57,693 bases of DNA from Hyphomicrobiales bacterium. Lineage in GTDB: Bacteria; Pseudomonadota; Alphaproteobacteria; Rhizobiales; JAJFHC01. The position numbers were made by a program, and so were the translations under genes. The notes beneath the pieces are model-generated. The model worked only from the letters and a program-made list of their open reading frames with translations, searched no databases and had not been told where the DNA came from. Each line of letters begins with the position of its first letter. Positions within the stretch are counted from its first letter, which is position 1. Shown one piece after another: positions 8,822 through 17,944 of this stretch. The stretch covers positions 1 through 57,693 of the forward strand of contig JAJFHC010000270.1 in assembly GCA_021775835.1 (NCBI GenBank), written 5' to 3'.

Positions 8822-9376
8822 ATGACCATTGAAGACATTGCGATGGTGATTGGGCTCGGAGCAATCCTCGTACTGCTTACCATGATTGTTTGGTCAATAT
8901 GCAATCCTGCTAGAAGGATATGGCCGCCAAACCGTTCAACACCTTGGAAACAGGTAGGGGTTTGGAGTCTTGCAATAGCGATGTTTTGCAGTGCTTTTGT
9001 CGTAGGCGTATTGGGTTGGAATAGTTTGCAGCTCCCTGCGCAAATTCGGTGGAGCGTCGGGTTGCCGCTAATCATTGCTGGACATCTTGTTGTTTGGGGG
9101 GGTGTCCTCCAGCTCGGGATGAAAGTGACCAGCGGTCAGGTAGGAGTACTCAAAACAAACGGCTTCTACCGGTACTCGCGAAATCCGCAATATGTGGCCG
9201 ACATCGGTATACTAATCGGCTGGGCAATCCTGTCCGGATCGGTGCAGACATTGCCAATTGTTGCGTTGGGGGCGATGTTGCTAGTAATTGCGCCGTTCGC
9301 CGAAGAACCATGGTTGAACTCAGTGTATGGCGAAGCTTACGAGCTTTACTGCCAGACAACCCGACGTTTTTTGTAG
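8822..9376 (+). CDS. Isoprenylcysteine carboxyl methyltransferase-like membrane protein
   Basis: A 184-residue protein with about five transmembrane segments. The C-terminal half has the hallmark of the ICMT/PEMT membrane methyltransferase superfamily: GFYRYSRNPQYVADIGILIG, then PFAEEPWLNSVYGEAY and YCQTTRRFL. Bacterial members use S-adenosylmethionine, bound near the conserved RNP and EE motifs, to methylate membrane-associated substrates that are mostly unknown. The start is supported by GGAGA upstream. It is transcribed away from the copper genes and toward the cysteine proteinase, but a 227-base gap with AT-rich sequence suggests the next gene has its own promoter. Confidence 0.8.
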   Translation: MTIEDIAMVIGLGAILVLLTMIVWSICNPARRIWPPNRSTPWKQVGVWSLAIAMFCSAFVVGVLGWNSLQLPAQIRWSVGLPLIIAGHLVVWGGVLQLGMKVTSGQVGVLKTNGFYRYSRNPQYVADIGILIGWAILSGSVQTLPIVALGAMLLVIAPFAEEPWLNSVYGEAYELYCQTTRRFL

Positions 9377-9603
9377 GCCCGGTGCAGATCAACAAGGGTG
9401 GAGATCGGGCAGTCGTGATGATCGTTTGTGTTACTGAGTTGGCTAGGCTGTCTCACTAAAGTTTGGTTTACGGAATCTTTCTTCAGTAATTTCAATTTTA
9501 TACAATTGATTTTCAATTTTTATTACTATCTAGAAATAGTAAACAACAAGATTTAAAAAAATATTTGATAGCGTCCCAAGTAATAAGGGAAAGGGATGCG
9601 AAA
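9377..9603. promoter_or_regulatory. AT-rich spacer, probable promoter region of the BTLCP gene
   Basis: The spacer has a strongly AT-rich stretch (about 9460-9575) in an otherwise GC-rich neighbourhood, as expected of a promoter or regulatory region. No individual -35/-10 pair is claimed. A ribosome binding site AAGGGA lies just before the ATG at 9604. Confidence 0.35.
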
Positions 9604-10251
9604 ATGATCTACAAAGCAATTGGGGCTACAATCGCTGCTGCAATCATCTCCATGGCGTCGGTGGTAGCAGCAAATTCTCACAGTGGAAAAGGTGAATTCG
9701 ACAGTGCAGTGCGGGCCGCAGGTTTTGCACAGGAATACGGCAGGACGGCTCCACCAATCGGATGGGTGCAATTTTGCCAGCAGTTCAAGCGCGATTGTGA
9801 AGGAATGGCGCGTCGCAGGGGCAAATTTTCTCTGGATGAGCAACGCTGGAGGGAGTTGGTGCAGGTAAACACCTACGCGAACCAAAAGATTGAACCGGTC
9901 ACCGATGAAGACAATTATGGACGACCAGAATACTGGACATACCCAGAATCCAGAGGCGACTGCGAGGATTACGCCTTGTTAAAACGCCGGTACCTCATGA
10001 ACATGGGGTGGCCACGTGAGGCTTTGCTCATGACCGTCGTTATCAACCCGGATAAGTCTGGGCATGCCGTCCTCACTGCCGTTACGGATCGGGGCGAGTT
10101 TATACTCGACAACCAGAGCGCATATGTTTTACCACAGCGTCAGACGCCATACATTTTCGTAAAACGTCAATCCCAGATACATCCGCAAATCTGGGTCTCA
10201 CTCAACCAGAACTTTGGCAAGAAGGTTCGCAACGTTGCCGGCCGCGAATAG
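9604..10251 (+). CDS. Bacterial transglutaminase-like cysteine proteinase (BTLCP)
   Basis: A 215-residue secreted protein (signal peptide MIYKAIGATIAAAIISMAS) of the BTLCP family (DUF920, LapG-related). The papain-like triad is visible: Cys in RGDCEDYALLKR, His in SGHAVLTA and Asp in EFILDNQS. LapG-type members cleave periplasmic ends of large surface adhesins; many alphaproteobacterial BTLCPs are stand-alone and of unknown substrate. No adhesin or LapD-like gene is nearby. I chose the ATG at 9604 over an earlier one at 9565 because it starts the signal peptide directly and follows a ribosome binding site. Confidence 0.85.
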   Translation: MIYKAIGATIAAAIISMASVVAANSHSGKGEFDSAVRAAGFAQEYGRTAPPIGWVQFCQQFKRDCEGMARRRGKFSLDEQRWRELVQVNTYANQKIEPVTDEDNYGRPEYWTYPESRGDCEDYALLKRRYLMNMGWPREALLMTVVINPDKSGHAVLTAVTDRGEFILDNQSAYVLPQRQTPYIFVKRQSQIHPQIWVSLNQNFGKKVRNVAGRE

Positions 10252-10387
10252 GAGCAGCCAGGTAAGACCCTATTATTGAATCAGAACGCCGCGCAGGTCT
10301 CGGGAGGATATATCCAGAGCCCGGCGCGGTCCCACCGTTGTGCAAATTTTCTTAAAAAAATCCGCCTCTGATCGCAGCACACGAGGT

Positions 10388-10999
10388 CTACATCAACTTC
10401 TCTATAGCGGATGCAATAGCGTCCGGTGTTGCACTATGGCTGAAAACCAACGCGAGCTTCCAGTTCGGGTCCATCAAATAGGTGAACGCGGAGTGGTCGA
10501 CGGGATAGTTTTCCGGGTCTTCGTCCTTACGCAACTTGTAGTACACTCGGAAGCGCTTTGTAACCGACTTAACTTGAGCCTCGGTACCCGTCAGCCCTAC
10601 CAAATTCGGGTGAAACAGCGTCACATACTGCGCCAGTTGCTCGGGCGTGTCGCGCTCTGGGTCGACCGATATGAATATTGGAGTGACTTGATCTCTTTTG
10701 TCTTTTCCCAGTTTGTCGAGGGCATTGGCAACATTCTGCAAACCAGTCGGACAAACATCTGGGCAGAAGCTGTACCCAAAGAAGACAAGGACATACTTCC
10801 CTTTGAAAGCTTTTTCGGTCGTGACAGCACCTTGGTGAGATGTCAGTTCGAAAGGGCCACCTGTGTCGTCAGGCGCGTTTATGACACCGGGAGCGACGAC
10901 GACGTTTCTTTCCGATCGCTTCCCGACCATAAACCAGACGGAAGTTGAAAACACTGCAATCGTTACGATGATGGCCACGCCCAACACAATTCTACGCAT
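10388..10999 (-). CDS. SCO1/SenC/PrrC-type copper protein
   Basis: A 203-residue membrane-anchored thioredoxin-fold protein of the SCO family. It has an N-terminal transmembrane anchor (about residues 5-26), the copper-binding CPDVC motif in YSFCPDVCPTGL and the third ligand His in VDHSAFTYLMD. SCO proteins deliver copper to the CuA site of cytochrome oxidase or act as periplasmic thiol reductants. It starts 41 bases after the copper amine oxidase stop and is very likely in the same transcript, which would tie it to copper loading or redox upkeep of that enzyme. A ribosome binding site AGAAGG precedes the ATG at 10999. Confidence 0.93.
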   Translation of the reverse strand: MRRIVLGVAIIVTIAVFSTSVWFMVGKRSERNVVVAPGVINAPDDTGGPFELTSHQGAVTTEKAFKGKYVLVFFGYSFCPDVCPTGLQNVANALDKLGKDKRDQVTPIFISVDPERDTPEQLAQYVTLFHPNLVGLTGTEAQVKSVTKRFRVYYKLRKDEDPENYPVDHSAFTYLMDPNWKLALVFSHSATPDAIASAIEKLM

Positions 11000-11040
11000 T
11001 CAACTGCCTTCTCGATTTGCTTTAAGGGATATTGCCATTT

Positions 11041-13050
11041 TCAGGATCCTTGTTTTTTACGTTCGGGTTTTAAGAACACCGGTGAAAGGTCGTGAGCCGG
11101 GTTTCTGTTGAAAAAATTCGCTGGCCGCAGCTTGAAGCTGTGCCACATCGTCGGAAAGATGGGAAAGTCCTCAGGCAACGTCAGATGATGAAAACCGATA
11201 TTGTACCAGAGCACGACATCCTCGTTCACGACACTCTCTCTGTTGCTGACGAATTTTGGCAGACCTTGGCCCCCAGGTCCCTGATTGGGAAAGTCTCCGG
11301 CGGCCCACAACTCACGCGGTTTACGCCGGGTGATCCATAACGGATAGCCGGAAAAGAGAGCCTTCTTTTGCGGCGGATCGTCCGGTGAAAGCAAGGAGGT
11401 TATGGGATTGTTGGGGACAAGCCAGTATCCCGGGAAATGGCCGAGCGCTGTCTTTCGATTTGGATTGATCAAGCGCCAGAAGACTCTTTTGCGTTTGGCT
11501 CCGTGGTTTACAATACCCTCTTTGATCATTGGTGATGTTCCCACCGTCCAAAGTGTCCGTCTTGGGTTGCCCGGACTGGTTGTTTGCAGCTTCAACTGGT
11601 CGATGAGCAGCGTGTTTTGGGGACCATCAACATCAAGGTCCAGACGGAAGGAGAAATAGTGATCGTGATTAGGTGCAACGGTATATGGCGCGATCAGGTT
11701 TCCGAATTTCATGTCACTCTTTGCACCCGGTGAATCTGCGCGTGCAGAGGACACCATCTTCAATGCGTCCAGGCCGGTCGCGCCAATACGTACTTCGATA
11801 GTGCCGCGCAGTTGGAAGACATAGTCGACGATGTAATCATAGTTCCCGATAGTAGGGATCATGCGCACCACAAGCTCAACTTGTGGAGCCGAATATGTCT
11901 TGTCAGATCCGTTGTCATAGTGGCGCCAAGCGGGATTGCCGGTGTTGCGTTCAAACACGCAAACGGCCTTGCTGGCACGGAACATACCTCCGAGATCCGA
12001 CGGAATGAAACCATCGATGTACACGGCGTTGTGCGGGCAGTCGCGACCGGGGGAAAGCCTTGAGATCAGGTAACCCAGACCGTATTCCCCCGCATCCATA
12101 AACGCTTTGAACGACCACGTTTTGGCCGGATCCATATAAGGAACATACACCTCGGACAGTGCCATCTGGTAGGCGATTAGCCGGTTCTGTGCTCCGTCTT
12201 TGAATCGGGCCAGAGAGATTACCAAACCGCTTCGGCGGTCGTTTCTCATGTGGAAATTCCAATTCTGCCAAGCAACCTCAATGCCGCCGCGCAGAGAAAA
12301 ATTGGCGCCTTCTGGCGCGATGTTGACGACAGGGCGGAGGGGCGCCCGTCTCGGGGTGGGTTTGTTGTTGTAGCCAGGTATCTGTTTCGGCGGACGAACT
12401 TCTTGGCCGACGATAATATCGATCACTTCTCCAGTGTCTGCATCAACAGTCGCAATAACGTGATCAATGGGACGAGCTTGGAAAAAGTCGAGGCCATTTT
12501 CCGTGTCGAAACACGGAACCTTAAGTATCCTGCGTTTGCCGTTTTCGGGTTTGGCCACACCGCCGATTCCGATGGGCGTACAGCTCAACTTCGATAAGTC
12601 GCTATATCCCAGTTTGCGCATTTCCTGCTGCCATCGCGGGTTGCTCTTGACCGATTTTCTTGCCTGCTCCCACTCACCAGTGGTGATGGATGGTTGGACG
12701 TTGGGAATTTCTCGGTGCGAAACAACTTTCTCTGTGGTCAAGTCAACCAATGCTTCGAAGGTCCTGCGATCTCGGCGAAGAACGTAAAAACCTCTTCGCG
12801 AGAACGGCTTGCCCGGTTTCCATGACAGCACCTCTGGTTTTGGCATCTCCTCAAGGCGGGCAGTCGCAAACAGTGTCCTTTCATCGGCAAGGTCAGCTTT
12901 TCTTAAAAGTGCCGCCCCGAGTTGGACCTCCTGAGGCGTAAGCGCATCCATCGGATGAAACGGACCTAGAGATCCTTGTGCTGCTGCAGACCCAAGAAGC
13001 GCTCCGGCGAGCAAGAGCGCCAGAAAGAGCAGAGATACAGATTTCATCAT
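11041..13050 (-). CDS. Copper amine oxidase (primary-amine oxidase)
   Basis: A 669-residue secreted enzyme (signal peptide ending GSAAAQ) that oxidises primary amines to aldehydes, giving ammonia and hydrogen peroxide, with copper and a self-made topaquinone. The cofactor tyrosine sits in the family motif at TIGNYDYIVD. The catalytic-base region is AFMDAGEYGLG. The copper ligands are the HDH pair in APNHDHYFSF and a third His in FHHLTLPEDFPIFPT. Length is normal for bacterial periplasmic CuAOs and all domains appear intact. It is followed by the SCO gene. It may feed on environmental amines. Confidence 0.95.
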   Translation of the reverse strand: MMKSVSLLFLALLLAGALLGSAAAQGSLGPFHPMDALTPQEVQLGAALLRKADLADERTLFATARLEEMPKPEVLSWKPGKPFSRRGFYVLRRDRRTFEALVDLTTEKVVSHREIPNVQPSITTGEWEQARKSVKSNPRWQQEMRKLGYSDLSKLSCTPIGIGGVAKPENGKRRILKVPCFDTENGLDFFQARPIDHVIATVDADTGEVIDIIVGQEVRPPKQIPGYNNKPTPRRAPLRPVVNIAPEGANFSLRGGIEVAWQNWNFHMRNDRRSGLVISLARFKDGAQNRLIAYQMALSEVYVPYMDPAKTWSFKAFMDAGEYGLGYLISRLSPGRDCPHNAVYIDGFIPSDLGGMFRASKAVCVFERNTGNPAWRHYDNGSDKTYSAPQVELVVRMIPTIGNYDYIVDYVFQLRGTIEVRIGATGLDALKMVSSARADSPGAKSDMKFGNLIAPYTVAPNHDHYFSFRLDLDVDGPQNTLLIDQLKLQTTSPGNPRRTLWTVGTSPMIKEGIVNHGAKRKRVFWRLINPNRKTALGHFPGYWLVPNNPITSLLSPDDPPQKKALFSGYPLWITRRKPRELWAAGDFPNQGPGGQGLPKFVSNRESVVNEDVVLWYNIGFHHLTLPEDFPIFPTMWHSFKLRPANFFNRNPAHDLSPVFLKPERKKQGS

Positions 13051-13243
13051 CAGGACCTACTAACCGTATCAACGCTTGGCGATGAGCAGTTTGGTGTGTT
13101 CGACGCCGTGACCCAAGCCGTGTATGGAACACAACCGGCAAACTCGCGACGATTGTGACACTGTTGGTTTAGCCATACTGACTTTGGTAGTTCTCTGACG
13201 CCCGATGTAAAGTTAACTTTTTGTTAGTATCGGAACCTCAGGG

Positions 13244-13593
13244 ATGTTTCGCCTACTCCGTTGGCCGGCCATTTTATTGATTCTGGTCGCCGGTTTTCAA
13301 CCAACGTTAGCGCTGTCTCGTTTGACGCTGGGACCAATGCGGCCAATTTGACGCATCATTTATTGGTGGCGAGGAACGGACAACATCCTCTCCAACCGTC
13401 GATGTCGCTTAAACTGTCTCAAACGAGTCCAGTGTTGGCTCACAAGACAGTTGCCCATTGGGTAACATGCAACCGCAATCCGTTCATTCGTCATTCCTGT
13501 TTACCGCAAAGCGACCTTTTTGGCCGCGGTCTTGACTGGCTCCCGGGCAAAGTCGGGAGGCAATGTACGAGCCTGGCACTCACGCGTGTGTGA
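13244..13593 (+). pseudogene. Possible frameshifted small secreted protein
   Basis: An ATG at 13244 opens a clean signal-peptide frame (MFRLLRWPAILLILVAGF then QPTLAL) that stops at 13351. A second frame continues to 13593 and contains His/Cys-bearing sequence (THHLLVARNGQ, then VTCNRNPFIRHSCLPQ). A single frameshift near 13330 would join them into a secreted protein of about 115 residues. No family is recognised and the two frames may be unrelated. It precedes the small secreted protein at 13641, in the same orientation. Confidence 0.3.
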
Positions 13594-13640
13594 TAAAATT
13601 TTAACTTTTCGATAACGAAGTGGCGTGATAGTCGTTCATT

Positions 13641-14048
13641 ATGGTTCGCTTGCTGTGCATACTGCTTCTGCTTTTTGCGGGTTTGACGTCCAACGTTGGC
13701 TTGGCGGGGGCAGACGATTCACAAGTACAAACGGTGACAAGTGCTCACGCAATCGGTGTTTCCGAATTGCGCCAAGAGGATCGCATCGCAACGTATTGCT
13801 CCGTCTTTGTTAGCATTTTGTCGAAAGACGTGACGGGGCATGGTGAAAGAAGCAATTGTCCAAGCGATGAGTATTCGGGATGCGAACCGTCCAGCGGTCA
13901 CTCTTGCGGACCTCACCTTAGTCTCTCCAATGACAGTGGCGCGAGGTTGCTTCACCAGGCCAGACTGAATCTGATTCCAGTCACAACTGAAGTACTTGGT
14001 GGCAAGAGTCGGACGGCATTATTCCGCCCCCCTATTTCTCGGTCCTGA
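13641..14048 (+). CDS. Small secreted Cys-containing protein with conserved C-terminal LFRPPISRS tail
   Basis: A 135-residue protein with a signal peptide (MVRLLCILLLLFAGLTSNVG) and cysteines in NCPSDEYSGCEPSSGHSCG. Its C-terminus, SRTALFRPPISRS, matches that of the 6415-6825 protein, whereas the bodies are hard to align apart from a His/Cys-rich middle. Both are followed at 64-65 bases by near-identical L,D-transpeptidases. Not a family I can name. The conserved tail implies a shared partner or localisation. Confidence 0.65.
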   Translation: MVRLLCILLLLFAGLTSNVGLAGADDSQVQTVTSAHAIGVSELRQEDRIATYCSVFVSILSKDVTGHGERSNCPSDEYSGCEPSSGHSCGPHLSLSNDSGARLLHQARLNLIPVTTEVLGGKSRTALFRPPISRS

Positions 14049-14112
14049 TCCAAAGTTTGCAATGCCGGTGCAATGCCGGTTGATCAACTTTCAACCTTCA
14101 GGACCGAATGTC

Positions 14113-14667
14113 ATGATTGAACGACGTGCATTTTTACTCGGCCTAGTGTCCCTAACAGCATCTACCGGAAGTAGCTGGGCTCATAAGAAAAAAACTACTA
14201 TCAGTTCAAAGTTTCTACCCCAGCGGGTTCGCTTTCGCGGCTACGAACCAGGCACAATTGTAATCGACCCTCGAAAGCGTTTCTTATATTTGGTCGAGAA
14301 AAGAGGGTTTGCCCGGCGTTACGGGGTGGGTGTTGGTCGGGCCGGCCTGGCATTAAGAGGACAGGCCATAGTTGGCCGCAAGGCTAAATGGCCGAGCTGG
14401 ACACCAACGAAGAATATGATCCGACGGCAACCGCGGAAGTACGCAAGATTTGCAAGAGGGGTCCCGGGAGGCCCTTCTAATCCGCTCGGAGCAAGGGCCT
14501 TGTATCTCTACCGTGCAGGCAAGGATACGATGTATCGAATCCACGGGACCAACCAACCGTCGTCGATCGGAAGGGCTGTGTCCAACGGCTGTATCCGGAT
14601 GCTCAATGCGCATGTGAAGGACTTGTTTAGGCGTGTGCCGGTTGGCACGAATGTTGTGGTGATTTGA
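14113..14667 (+). CDS. L,D-transpeptidase (YkuD domain), paralogue of the enzyme at 5795-6349
   Basis: A 184-residue exported enzyme beginning MIERRAFLLGLVSL with a twin-arginine-like signal. The YkuD active site reads IHGTNQPSSIG then VSNGCIRMLN, with the catalytic cysteine present. It matches the 5795-6349 protein in length and almost throughout in sequence, and has the same small secreted protein upstream. It begins a run of three L,D-transpeptidase genes on this strand (14113, 14802, 15359) that leads into DsbB and DsbA-like genes. Its role is probably periplasmic peptidoglycan 3-3 cross-linking. Confidence 0.92.
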   Translation: MIERRAFLLGLVSLTASTGSSWAHKKKTTISSKFLPQRVRFRGYEPGTIVIDPRKRFLYLVEKRGFARRYGVGVGRAGLALRGQAIVGRKAKWPSWTPTKNMIRRQPRKYARFARGVPGGPSNPLGARALYLYRAGKDTMYRIHGTNQPSSIGRAVSNGCIRMLNAHVKDLFRRVPVGTNVVVI

Positions 14668-14801
14668 ACTGCAATTGCCGGATGCCTCATAAGCAAACTA
14701 GTGCGCCTTTTTGATGGGCCGCCACGTGCACTGCAAACGTAGCTTTGAGGATAATGCCCGCAGGGGACTACCATGCCATTCCCGATAGGAGCCGGAATTA
14801 C

Positions 14802-15362
14802 ATGCAAACATTTCAGACTATGGTCATAGCCGCGACCGTCTTGCTGTCATTGCTCGGAACCAAGCCCCAGGCGGTTGCCGCCACGAAATACAAATTCACG
14901 AACCAGCAGTGGAAGTCGGAGCGAATGTTTCAACGTCAGGAAGTGAGTTTTTCTACTGAAGAGAAACGAGGAACAATCATCATATCCACACGCCAGCGCT
15001 TTCTTTGGTACGTTTTGGGAAACGGAAGAGCGCTGCGTTATGGAATAGGTGTTGGCCGAGCAGTGTTTCAATGGAGTGGTACCGAGAAGATATCTCGGAA
15101 AGTTGCCTGGCCGATTCGGTATCCGCCCAAGGAAATGAGGGAGCGTGAGCCGGCTTTACCAATGTCTATGCCTGGTGGGATCGATAACCCACTTGGCGCG
15201 AGAGCCCTTTATCTCGGCGACACTCTCTTTCGTATTCATGGGACGGCGCAGCCGTGGACGATTGGCCCTAACTATTCCAGCGGTTGCATCCTTCTAACCA
15301 ACGATAATGCCATAGATCTGTTCGAGCGAACATCGGTTGGCACAAAGGTGATTGTGCAATGA
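14802..15362 (+). CDS. L,D-transpeptidase (YkuD domain), divergent
   Basis: A 186-residue exported enzyme (signal peptide MQTFQTMVIAATVLLSLLG). The active site is IHGTAQPWTIGPNYSSGCILL: both the His motif and the catalytic Cys are there, although the usual R after CI is replaced by L (GCILL, not GCIRL). I chose the ATG at 14802, which has AGGAG upstream and opens the signal peptide, over an earlier ATG at 14745. Its stop overlaps the ATG of the next, much larger L,D-transpeptidase by 4 bases (ATGA), so the two are co-translated. Confidence 0.9.
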   Translation: MQTFQTMVIAATVLLSLLGTKPQAVAATKYKFTNQQWKSERMFQRQEVSFSTEEKRGTIIISTRQRFLWYVLGNGRALRYGIGVGRAVFQWSGTEKISRKVAWPIRYPPKEMREREPALPMSMPGGIDNPLGARALYLGDTLFRIHGTAQPWTIGPNYSSGCILLTNDNAIDLFERTSVGTKVIVQ

Positions 15363-17377
15363 ACAGGACAATAACATTGCTACGCTCTTTTTTGCCAAGA
15401 GGTGGGGTTGGCGCTGTCGTGTTGATTGTTGCGACTGGCGTTGCTTCTTTCCTTGTTCTGTCTCAGGAAGCTTCTGCTCAACAGCGCCGCAATTTCGCCG
15501 AACAAAACACGCACACGCAGACAAGTTACTTTCAAACTCGGCGCCAGCAATCAGCCAATTCCGACCGTGGTTTCTTCAACCGCTTGTTTTCGTTCCGCAG
15601 ATCTCGTCGGTTGAGCGACGTCGAAATTCAAAACCGCTTGGCCGGACAGACGAAAAACAAAAAGCCGAAATTTTTCGTATACGAACCAGAACCCCTTTAT
15701 CCGTTGCCGGATGCGAACCTTGAGGGCGAAACGGAAGCTACTCCGTTGGCTGAAGAGATCCTACGTATCCTCAAAGAACCACAGGTATCGAAGATACGTA
15801 CTTTGAAGCGACAAGCGAAAGCAATCCGCGCTTTTTACAAACAACGCAAATTTGCTCCAATTTGGGTGAGTGACGATGGGCTGGAACAGAAGGCCCAGGA
15901 CGTCTTGGCGTTTTTGTCTCGGGCGGATGAAGAGGGCCTGCAGTCCCATGAGTACCTCGCGCCCTCTATATCAAAAATTGATGATGAATCGAATCCAGGC
16001 GCACACAAGACGATGGCGTTGGCTCGTTTTGACGTGGAGCTCACGGTTGCATATTTGGAGTTCGCCCGTCATGCATCGGCGGGCCGGGTAGTGCCAGGCA
16101 AAATAGGCGCAGATTTCGACATAAAACCGGTTCCGGTAGACCCGACCGTGGCCCTCTCGGCTGCGATCAAACGCGGTAAGCCCAGCCGATTTTTAAGATC
16201 ACTGCTGCCGGTCCATGAAGCGTACCTGCGCATGAAACAAGAACTAGCAAGATTCCGTGCGAAATTGGGAACTAAGGACGAGCAGACCGAAATACCGAAC
16301 GGCGGACTAGTTAAGCTCGGAGGAGAAGATGATCGGATCCCTCTCATCCGAAAGCGCTTGACCGAAGTTGGGCTGCTTTCTGCAGCCACACGCCCAGCGC
16401 GGACCGAACCCGGGGATGTCGGCGACGCGATATACAACAGCTGGGTTGAATCGGAACACGGCACCCATGAGCCAGCGGCACACCTTTATGACGAGACAAT
16501 GGAAATCGCGATAAAATCATTCCAGGCCTCCAGAAATTTGGCGCGAGATGGCATCATTGGACAGCGCACGATTGCCGCCTTAAACAAGCGATATCTTGCG
16601 CGTGCAGAACGCATTGAAAAGCTAACGCTGGGAATGGAGCGCATGCGCTGGATGCCGCGAGAATTTGGTTCCCGGCACATCTTCGTTAATCAACCGTCCT
16701 ATGAGGCGCGTGTTATCGAGAATGGAAAGATGACGCTTTCGATGCGTGTGGTAATAGGAAAGACCCGATTTCCAACCCCAGAATTTTCAGACAAGATGGA
16801 ACTCGTTGTGTTCAACCCGTATTGGAATGTTCCCAGGTCCATAGCGGGCAACGAGATGCTGCCTCAACTGTGGAAAGACCCGGGATATCTGGACCGTGCC
16901 GGCTACCAATTGTTGGACAAGCGCGGTCGTCAGGTCTCATCAACGTCAGTGGATTGGTCGTCCTATTCAGGCAAATCAATGCCGTATCGTGTCCGCCAGC
17001 CCCCCGGGCGCGGCAATGCGCTTGGAGCAGTTAAGTTCATGTTTCCCAACAAGCACGCTGTGTACATGCACGATACACCCGCCAAAAACTTGTTCTCGAA
17101 ACTAACGCGCGCCTACAGTCATGGGTGTGTGAGAGTTCAAAAGCCCTACAAGTTTGCGCAAACGTTGTTGGGGTGGAGCAAAGAGCGCGTATCTTCGACG
17201 ATAACCAACGGACAAAATAGAGAAGTGAGACTGGATCGGACTATCCCCGTTCATCTTTCCTACTTCACAGCATGGCCCGATCAGAACGGGATAATGCAAT
17301 ACTACGACGATATCTACCAGCGCGATAAGGCACTCCTTCGCGCCCTGGTTGTGAGCCGTTCCTTCCTGAGCAACTGA
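15359..17377 (+). CDS. Large YcbB/LdtD-like L,D-transpeptidase
   Basis: A 672-residue protein with an N-terminal signal or anchor (about residues 18-40). After a long N-terminal region it has a peptidoglycan-binding-like repeat (MEIAIKSFQASRNLARDGII) and a C-terminal YkuD catalytic domain with YMHDTPAKNLFS and the SHGCVRVQ motif holding the catalytic Cys. This is the YcbB architecture: the scaffold domain precedes the catalytic domain, unlike the short enzymes nearby. It overlaps the preceding L,D-transpeptidase by 4 bases. Such enzymes make 3-3 cross-links under envelope stress and beta-lactam exposure. Confidence 0.92.
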   Translation: MNRTITLLRSFLPRGGVGAVVLIVATGVASFLVLSQEASAQQRRNFAEQNTHTQTSYFQTRRQQSANSDRGFFNRLFSFRRSRRLSDVEIQNRLAGQTKNKKPKFFVYEPEPLYPLPDANLEGETEATPLAEEILRILKEPQVSKIRTLKRQAKAIRAFYKQRKFAPIWVSDDGLEQKAQDVLAFLSRADEEGLQSHEYLAPSISKIDDESNPGAHKTMALARFDVELTVAYLEFARHASAGRVVPGKIGADFDIKPVPVDPTVALSAAIKRGKPSRFLRSLLPVHEAYLRMKQELARFRAKLGTKDEQTEIPNGGLVKLGGEDDRIPLIRKRLTEVGLLSAATRPARTEPGDVGDAIYNSWVESEHGTHEPAAHLYDETMEIAIKSFQASRNLARDGIIGQRTIAALNKRYLARAERIEKLTLGMERMRWMPREFGSRHIFVNQPSYEARVIENGKMTLSMRVVIGKTRFPTPEFSDKMELVVFNPYWNVPRSIAGNEMLPQLWKDPGYLDRAGYQLLDKRGRQVSSTSVDWSSYSGKSMPYRVRQPPGRGNALGAVKFMFPNKHAVYMHDTPAKNLFSKLTRAYSHGCVRVQKPYKFAQTLLGWSKERVSSTITNGQNREVRLDRTIPVHLSYFTAWPDQNGIMQYYDDIYQRDKALLRALVVSRSFLSN

Positions 17378-17453
17378 CGAAAAAATGCGACCAAGCCGAT
17401 GTGATGAATTGAATGCAGTAGCTTGCGTGAAGTATGTGAGGAGTGATCTAACG

Positions 17454-17504
17454 ATGAACGGCCTTTTTATCAAGCGCTCGAGGAAAGTGGACATCCAATG
17501 GTGA
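17454..17504 (+). CDS. Possible 16-residue leader frame overlapping dsbB
   Basis: A short frame (MNGLFIKRSRKVDIQW) has a good ribosome binding site (GAGGAG at 17438-17443) and ends on a TGA that overlaps the dsbB start codon region (ATGGTGA). This is the geometry of a translation-coupling leader. It could be chance. Confidence 0.25.
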   Translation: MNGLFIKRSRKVDIQW

Positions 17505-17944
17505 ATGTGTTCGATGCTTTCCAAGAGCGACTTTGGCCGTGGATATTTGTTGCTTGGCTGATCGCATTGATTTCCACATTGGGGGCGCTATTTATCGGAG
17601 AGGTCATGGGTCAGACACCCTGCCTGTTGTGCTGGTATCAACGAATTTTTATGTTCCCGTTGGCTGTGATTCTTGCTGTCGCAAGCTGTGGTCAAACTGA
17701 CAGCAATGTATGGCGTTACGCATTGCCTTTGGCAGTGGTTGGCTGGTTTGTGGCCGGGTATCACAACTTGATCTACTTTGACATTGTTTCGACAGCCATC
17801 AAACCCTGCGGCGCCGGCCCCTCTTGCGGGGGAGAAGGGATGGTCATTTGGGGCATTGTGCCAATACCACTTCTTTCCCTCGGGGCATTCTCCATCATTG
17901 CATTGTTGTTGTTTGTCGTTCAGAAAAGGAATTTCAATGAGTAA
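17498..17944 (+). CDS. dsbB: Disulfide bond formation protein B
   Basis: A 148-residue inner-membrane protein with four transmembrane segments. The first periplasmic loop carries the CLLC pair in TPCLLCWYQRI and the second the CGAGPSC pair, the two cysteine pairs that pass electrons from DsbA-type proteins to quinone. Length is typical for the short alphaproteobacterial form. Its last codons overlap the ATG of the DsbA-like gene by 8 bases. With the upstream L,D-transpeptidases and a possible leader frame, it makes an envelope-oxidation operon. Confidence 0.92.
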   Translation: MVNVFDAFQERLWPWIFVAWLIALISTLGALFIGEVMGQTPCLLCWYQRIFMFPLAVILAVASCGQTDSNVWRYALPLAVVGWFVAGYHNLIYFDIVSTAIKPCGAGPSCGGEGMVIWGIVPIPLLSLGAFSIIALLLFVVQKRNFNE

